From positions 15,617,001 through 15,681,000 of the forward strand of contig JARDYH010000002.1 in NCBI GenBank assembly GCA_029215795.1: a stretch of 64,000 nt of DNA, in the 5' to 3' direction. The translations under genes were made by a program, and so were the position numbers. Source of the stretch: Anniella stebbinsi (Eukaryota; Chordata; Lepidosauria; Squamata; Anniellidae). The notes below the pieces were generated by a model. It made no database searches and was not told the DNA's origin. It worked only from the letters and a program-made list of their open reading frames with translations. Position 1 is the first letter of the stretch. Each line of letters starts with the position of its first letter. Positions 57,244 through 64,000 of the stretch are shown here, one piece after another.

Positions 57244-57966
57244 CCCTGCCCTCTTTTGTATCTGGTCACTCTAGTATAGCTCCTGCAGCTTTAACTGTTG
57301 TGATGAAGAGGGAATTTCACCAGGTGCTGCATGCATACAAATGATACCTGCTGAAATTCCAGCTGCATTCGGACAACACATTAGTCAATGGTGGATTGAG
57401 TAGCCAACTCACAGTTGGTTATTTTGTGGTTACTCCCCACACAACATATTCCTACACAACTGTGGGCGGTTGGGGCTGGTGTTGAGTGGACTAATAGTCA
57501 ACCCAGCATTGACTGACACAGCCCCCACCCCTCTCCCCTCCCTCCCTCCCCCCTTAGTCCTCCCAGTCTTATCCCAGCAGCCCCTGCAAGTTGCACCAGT
57601 TGTAGCAGAGTGACAGCCGCCATTTTGGTCGCTCTTGCCACCTGCCTCTATGGGCTTGTGTTTTAACCCACTCATCACACACCATTAACACACTCACCCC
57701 TCCACACAACACTTTAAACAACTGGCTTTGAGCTAAACAACTTGCAAGCCAGTTGTTTCTCTCCGTTGCTTATTTGGGCGGAATAGCATACCGTCAGTAG
57801 TTTGTGAGCGGTGTGTTACCCTCCACACAACACAATAAGCAACACAACTGACGATTGTTCCCCCCCCCCCCCGTTGCTTAATGTGTTGTCCGAATGCAGC
57901 CTCCCTTTTGTAGGCAACTGTTAAAGTTACAGGAGCCCTGTCCTCCTTTCCCTATGGTCATCCTAG
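57244..57966. mobile_element. hAT-like MITE split by a Harbinger-like element
   Basis: 57244-57360 carries the centre and right-arm interior (TGATGAAGAGGGAATTTCAC) and stops at GAAATTCC. It resumes at 57905 and ends CCCTATGGTCATCCTA. The interrupting element occupies 57361-57901 and duplicated TCC. Confidence 0.8.
57361..57901. mobile_element. Harbinger-like element nested in a hAT-like MITE
   Basis: AGCTGCATTCGGACAACACA to TTGTCCGAATGCAGC plus C. TCC flanks both sides (57358-57360 and 57902-57904). Removing the element and one TCC restores the host MITE word GAAATTCCCTTTT. Confidence 0.88.
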
Positions 57967-58139
57967 CAACCCCTGCTAGGTTTCCACGTCATGACAAGCC
58001 ACAGTTGTGGCTAGAATATTCCAAAGCCGACTAGCACATGCCACAATTCACTGTAGCTTGTGCCAAAGGCTGAGTTGATTATGTGAAATGGTCATTATGT
58101 ACATGCCCATGCATTAAAACTTTCAGGAGTCTCTTGCGG

Positions 58140-58605
58140 GTGCTCCCATCACCTGGGGTGAAGCAGGTGGCTATGACAGAAGAGACATTTTTGGTGGTGA
58201 TGCCCTAGTTGTGGAAAGCTCTCACCAGATAAGTTTGCCCCTTCAGTGCCAGGAAAAGACATTTGTTATTTTCCTTGACGGTCTTAGATGCAATTTTAAT
58301 CCTGCTGAGTATTTCCTGCTGTTGTTTTTTAGATTATGTTTTTATGGTGTGTTTTTTCTCTCATTTGTATTATTGTGCTTGTTGTACTTTATATTGATTT
58401 TGTTTTCTCTGTTACATTCATTTGCTGTGGGAAGCAACTTATGACTTTTATAAATAATAATATAATTTATGGCTTTGTGTCTTTTTGCTCATGCTATCTC
58501 TGTCTACATTTTAATTGTTGTTGTTTTCTGTTTGTAAACTGTCCTGGGAATGAAGCTGTTGTATCAAAATACTTCTAATAAATAAAATAAAAACATCAGG
58601 GGTCA
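58140..58605 (+). mobile_element. L2-type LINE 3' end
   Basis: TGGAAAGCTCTCACCAG-like coding remnants, a T-rich 3' UTR and ACTTCTAATAAATAAAATAAA at 58570-58592 form a LINE 3' end. Confidence 0.45.
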
Positions 58606-58609
58606 AGAT

Positions 58610-59045
58610 CAGAATCAATAACTATTTATTTATTAAAATTATTCAATTCAAAATTTGGGGAGATTTATAGTAATATAACCAAACAATTAACAACAGTAAA
58701 AAAAAAAGGACTAAAAGCAATCATGGCAGGAATAAAAATACACCAGAGGCTAATAGGCTGAGAAAATAAAAAGAGTTTGACTGGTTCCTAAAATGATATT
58801 AATGTAGGTCAGTCTTCCCAACCTAGTGCTATCCAGATGTTTTGGACTTCAAATCCCATCAGGCCCAGCCAGAATGTCCAATGGACAGGAACTCTAGAAG
58901 TTCTAATCAAAACATTTGGAGGGTGCCAGGTTGGACAAGGTTGATGTAGACAGCAGGTGAGCCTCCCTGAGGAGAGTGTTCTTCAAGCAGGGTGCAATAC
59001 CCAAAAAAGCTCTGTCCCCCATAGCCACCTACCTCACTTCAAATG
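58610..59045 (-). mobile_element. L2-type LINE 3' fragment with a nested palindromic repeat
   Basis: The antisense tail (58620-58800) continues at 58950-59040 as CTCCCTGAGGAGAGTGTTCT and CCCATAGCCACCTACCTCAC, matching the L2 copy at 19390-19460. Between them lies a CAACCTAGTGCTATCCAG-type palindromic repeat, so that repeat inserted after the LINE. Confidence 0.55.
58812..58947. repeat. Squamate palindromic repeat nested in an L2 fragment
   Basis: CAGTCTTCCCAACCTAGTGC to GGTGCCAGGTTGGACAAGG, with L2 sequence on both sides. Confidence 0.65.
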
Positions 59046-60304
59046 ATTCTGTTGGAATGTGTGCAAGGAAATGATTTCATGCCATACTTTGCAAAAAGTA
59101 AAAGGGAAAAAAGATAGGGATGCCTGACACCCATTGTCCTGCTCAAGAAAACTCCCTAGTCTCATCAAAACTCTTCTAGCTTCCTTCAAAATTCGTCAGA
59201 CGTTTCATCCGTAGAGGAAATTCCAAATTCACGACCAGCCTTGCTTTTGGTGAAATTTAGTGGCAACTCCATGCAAAATGTTCATGTATTTATTTTCTAG
59301 TGAATCATATTCTGAGTGAGAGTGTGGAAGTTTTCATGATATATAGATCTTTTTGCATACCTGAATGGGAACAGAAAGATTCCTTGGTGAAGAGTGGTAT
59401 GCTATTCAAATGCTCATAAACACCCTCCAAGAGGAATTAGTTCAAATAAATAGTTATAATCTCTTCTGTCTGCAGTCCTGGAAAATCAAATGTAGGATGT
59501 GTCCTAATCACCTAAAAATGCTTTCCTTCGTGTACCAAGGGCCACCATTTTCATACATGGTTTTTCTTCCACTTTCGTAATACAGCGCCTAACAGGCGAC
59601 ACTACGGTTTTATCCCTTGAAATCTGAAGTTTAATGGTTTTACAATGAAGAATTCATTTAAGTTTTGAATGAGAGAGACAGCAGTTCAGTTTCAATGGGT
59701 TGCGACAAGAGGCTCCGATCAATACAACAGCTGAGGGATTCCCTCGCCCCGTCCTAAGGGGGCTTTGCATTTATAACAGCGCAGTTCAGTGACAGCAAAT
59801 TGCCTTTTACATTCTCTTTGTTTTTTCCTTGCAGCAAAGCCATGAATCGGCTTTGCGCTAACTATTCCAGCACTTTTAGGATCTTCATAGCAACATTCTG
59901 AAAGCTTTTGGGCAGCCAGGATGCTATGAGCCATGCTGTCCTGTTATTGGTTTGTTGTGGCTTGGCTATTAACAGCAGGTGCCTAAAAGGACTGATGATC
60001 AAAACAGCAGATCGCCTTGTGACGTTCAAGACTCAAACCCAGAGCATGTCTCGAAATTAGCACCCGAGGGCCAAGGATTTTAGCCAGTGCACCCACTGCT
60101 AGGCAATTAGGGGTAGCTTTTCCAGACAAGCAAGAAAGTCCTTTAATGGCAATAGGCCAGAGCTTTCAGTGTGAACTTCCTGGACCCCTATAAAAGATTC
60201 CAGGTTTCATCTAGGAACAAGTCTGACTCCTTATTTGGGGAGCCTTCACACGGGTCATCTCCCATGTTGATTGCCCCCCCCCCTAGTGGCGGGTAGTCTG
60301 GCCC

Positions 60305-63170
60305 AGTTCCTTCTCCTCTTTATTTATTTATTGATTGATTGATTGTATTTTTATTTATTTATTTGATTTCTAACCTGCCTCTCCATCCAGATCGAGGCGG
60401 GGAACAACAATAAATATAAATATAAAAATCATAAAACATATAAACCATTGAAACAGATAAAAACAAATACACTATTAAAAAATCTTAAAATTCAACTGGG
60501 TAGGCCTGCCGGAAGAGAGCAGTCTTCATGGCTCTCTTAAATTCAAGAAGACTGCTAATTTGTTGAATCTCCTCCGGCAGGCCATTCCACAGTCTTGGAG
60601 TGGCAGAAGAGAAGATCCTCTGGGTAACACTCGTCAGCCTAGTTCTGGCTGACTGGAGTAAATTCTTCCCAGAGGACCTGAGTGTGCGGGGCGGATTAGA
60701 CGGGAGAAGGCGATTCCGCAGGTAACCTGGACCCAAACCATGTAGGGCTTTAAAGGTAATAACCAACACTTTATACTTTGCCCGGAAACTAATTGGCAGC
60801 CAGTGGAGTGATTTTAAGATTGGTGTAATGTGGTCTCCCCTGGGTGTACCAACCTGGCTGCCATATTTTGAACTAGTTGAAGTTTCCGGACTAGGCACAA
60901 AGGTAGCCCTATGTACAGCGCATTGCAGAAGTTGAGCCTCGAAGTTACCAGTGCATGCACTACCATCTTTAGGTCTTCCAACTCTAGGAAGGGGCACAGC
61001 TGGCGTATCAGCCGAAGCTGATAGTAGGCACTCATGGCCGTCGCATCTATCTGAGCTGTCATTTGGAGCGATGGATCCAGGAGTACCCCCAAGCTGCGAA
61101 CATAGTCTTTCAGGGGAGGTGTAACACCATCCAGAACTGGTTGACACACCTCCAAACCCAGGTTGGGGCCCTTGACAGCAAGCATCTCCGTCTTGTCTGG
61201 ATTCAGCTTCAGTTTGTTTTTCCTCATCCAGCCCATTACTGCCTCCAAGCATTCATTCAGAGGAGACACACTATCCTTAGCTGACGATGTTGTCAAAGGC
61301 ATAGAGAAATATATTTGGGTGTCATCAACATACTAATAGCACCCCGCCCCATGCCTCCGGATGATCTCTCCCAGCGGTTTCGTATAAATGTTAAACAGAA
61401 TTGGGGAAAGAATGGCATCTTGTGGTACGCCACACAGCAGCTCCTTCTTTGCAGAGCAGCTATCCCCAAGCATCACCATCTGGAACCTACCCGAGAGATA
61501 GGACTGGAACCACTGAAGCACAGTGCCCCCGATTCTCAATCCCCTCAGGCGTTCCAGAAGGATACCATGGTCGATGGTATCGAAAGCTGCTGAGAGGCCC
61601 AGGAGTACCAACAGGGACACACTCCCCTTGTCAATACTCAGGCGTAAATCATCCACTAAGGTGACCATAGTGGTCTCAACTCCGTATCCTGCCCTGAAGC
61701 CGGTTTGAAATGGGTCTAGAAAATCTGTATCATCCCAAACTGCTTGGAGTTGGAAGGCAACCACCCTCTCAATCACCTTGCCCAAAAACTGAAGATTTGA
61801 TACTGGCCTGTAGTTATTAAGGTCCAGAGGGTCCAGGGAGGGCTTTTTTTAGAAGCGTCCGTACTACCGCCTCTTTTAAACATGTTGGAAAACTCCCCTC
61901 CCTGAGAGATGCATTAATAATATGTTGTAGATGTGATCGAACTGCATCTCCTCCCTGGACGACCAGCCAAGAAGGGCAGGGATCAAGAGGGCAAGTCCTC
62001 CTCCTCACTTGTCCAAGCAGCTTGTCCACGTTCTCAGTACTCACCAACTGAAACTGATCCAGTATAATTCTACTTGTGGAGTTACTGGACACTCCATTGT
62101 CAGCTTCTGCTATAATGATGGTGCCTAAGTCGGCTCTTATCCGAGAGATTTTATCTGTAAAATGGTCATTAAAGGCATCACAGCGATCTGCCGAAGGCTG
62201 TAAAATCGGGTTTAGGGGGGAAGATGCCTGAGTTAGACCCCTCACCACCCTGAACAGTTCAGTTGGATGTGAATTCGCAGATGCAATGCGTGCAGAGAAG
62301 AAAGCTTTCTTTGCTGCACGTATTGCCACTCCATAGGAATGAAGATGTTCTCTATGTTGTGTCTTGTCGGATACAAGTTGAGTTTTCCGCCATCGGTGCT
62401 CCAGTCGTCCTTCCCGCTTCAGCTCCCTGAGATCTTCAGTATACCAAGGTGCCCGATTAGGAGCGGGTCGGAGAGGACGTTTGGGGGAGATTGTGTCGAT
62501 AGCCCTAGTTAGATCTTGATTCCAACTGTTAACCAGGGCTTCTACAGGATCGTCGACGATACCAGCCATAGCACCCTCTAAGGCTTTCTGGAATCCAAGA
62601 GGATCCATCAGCTTTCAAGGGTGGACCATCTTAATCGGTCCGCTACCCCTGCAGGGGCGGGTGGTAGCTATGATACTAACCCTGATCAGAAAATGGTCTG
62701 CCCATGACAACATGGAGGTATTTATCACCTCCGCCCACAGATCTGTCTGTTCGGAACTGAAAACAGCATCAAGGGTGTGACCTGCTGAATGTGTAGGTCC
62801 AGAGACCAATTTGGATAGGCCCATGTTTCTCATGGATGCCATGAACTCCCGAGCTGCACCTGATAAACTTCCTTCGAATGGGATGTTGAAGTCGCCCAGA
62901 ATCCCTAGTCTATCCCTGGTCTTCAGACTCAGGTACACACACTCGATGTGATTCAATTCACAAACAGGAAGTCTGGTCAGGTTAAGATAGTCTTTGTAGA
63001 CCACAGCTACTCTGCCCCTCCCCGCCCACTTTCCCTCACCTGCTCACTGACACAGTACCCAGCTGGGAGGGCCTGGGCCCATATCGGGCCACTGTCATCT
63101 CCCAGCCAGGTCTCTGTGAAACATGACCTCTTCCTCCTCCCACATGCATTGCTCTCAAGTGTACAGCAGA
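60305..63170 (-). mobile_element. Long degenerate L2/CR1-clade LINE: endonuclease, RT and C-terminus
   Basis: From right to left on the minus strand it reads an endonuclease (FTETWLGDD near 63110; GDFNIPFEGS, 62615-63004), a linker (61817-62608), RT with AAFDTIDHGILLERL and GVPQDAILSPILFNIY (61333-61785), YVDDTQIYF just after a stop at about 61334, and the C-terminal region (60485-61302) with SRLNFCNALYIGLP. Several frameshifts and the stop beside the catalytic motif make it inactive. The tail has TTTATTTATTGATTGATT repeats at 60310-60360. It is the most complete mobile element in the window. Confidence 0.85.
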
Positions 63171-64000
63171 TGGATGGGCAGGTGGGTGTGAGTGGTGGTG
63201 GAGGATGGTAGAGGCAGGAGTGTTGCTTCCCTGATGAGCACCAAGCCACTGCCATTGAATAGGCCTATGATGCTTTGGAGCAATGTAGCATCACTCTGCC
63301 AGGACATTTTAGGTAACTACAATGGCAGCCACTCGACGCTCGTTGGACCACCAGGAGAGAAAGGACCCAGGGCAGTACTGGCAGCAGTGGTGGGCCTCTG
63401 GCTGCTTCTTGAGAATGCTCTCTGCTGATTCCAGGCCTGTCTAGGATTGTGGATATGCAGCCAAGCGCATTTATTTGTGACATGATTCTGCATCACTCTT
63501 GTTTCTACACTGCTTTAAGAGGAAGGACGGTGGTCCTGCAGATGTGCCTCTAAATCCCTCCATTCTCTCACCCAGTGGTGCATAAAATTTCAAAGCATGA
63601 ACGATAAGACCATTTTGTAATCCCCAGTCTGGTCCTGAGATTTCAGATCTAGTACTGATGATCTGCAGAAGTCAAGCATTTATTGCCCATGAGATGGATT
63701 TTCCCTCCTTTGATGTATTTTCCAGTGCTCTGTCTAATCTTTTTTTAAATGGTTTTTCTGTTGCTTTCTAAGTAAATTTTCTCATTATCCCTCTACCCAG
63801 ACAATAAAACTGTATAAAATACATACGATTTTGCAGGAGCGGAGTCACTTGTGGTTTTCAATTTGTGGATCCTTAAAGTAATAATAATATTGCCTCCATT
63901 CATCTCCTCATATCCCAGCCCTCGCCAAAGAATCCAAAATGTTCTAATGCCCCACTCAGACCATTTTACAGTGTGATCACTGGAACAGCTTTATCACCAT
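63171..64000. other. Unassigned right edge
   Basis: Beyond the 5' remains of the antisense LINE no coding or repeat signature is recognised. Confidence 0.45.

Overview
The window looks like vertebrate nuclear DNA, most likely from a squamate reptile (lizard or snake). The grounds are small exons with GT-AG introns, AT-rich sequence dense in short interspersed repeats, L1, L2/CR1-type and R4/Dong-type retrotransposon pieces, a tRNA-derived SINE, and many palindromic non-autonomous DNA transposons typical of lizard genomes. The taxonomic call is inference; no ribosomal or mitochondrial marker is present.

Only one protein-coding gene can be supported. It lies on the + strand in nine coding exons between 2901 and 18468, with a poly(A) signal at 18581. 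All splice sites are GT-AG and all junctions keep frame, giving a predicted 480-residue protein. It has a short acidic cytoplasmic N-terminus, one membrane segment (about residues 38-64) and two tandem cupin domains on the far side of the membrane. Each cupin keeps the full His-x-His, Glu and His metal-binding set. This is the architecture of oxalate-decarboxylase-like and seed-globulin-like bicupins, but tethered as a type II membrane protein. I cannot name a vertebrate gene for it, and it is the best candidate here for an undescribed system. The introns hold two decayed copies of a 43-base piece of exon 4, each inside a roughly 350-base intronic duplication.

Layout: 1-2900 is upstream sequence with one Harbinger-like element; 2901-18600 is the bicupin gene, with an antisense L1 fragment, MITEs, an R4/Dong 3' end and palindromic repeats in its introns; 18600-60300 is repeat-rich with no convincing exon; 60305-63170 is a long but broken antisense L2/CR1-clade element; 63170-64000 shows nothing recognisable.

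The DNA-transposon families can be sorted by their flanks. A family of about 310-330 bp starting TAGGGTGACCATATG has 8-bp target duplications (perfect at three copies, nearly so at a fourth), which indicates hAT. Families starting GGGCTCCATCACACC, GGCTGAATTCGGAC and GGGCTTTTCTACAC have 3-bp duplications, which suggests PIF/Harbinger. Several are nested, so relative ages can be read directly.
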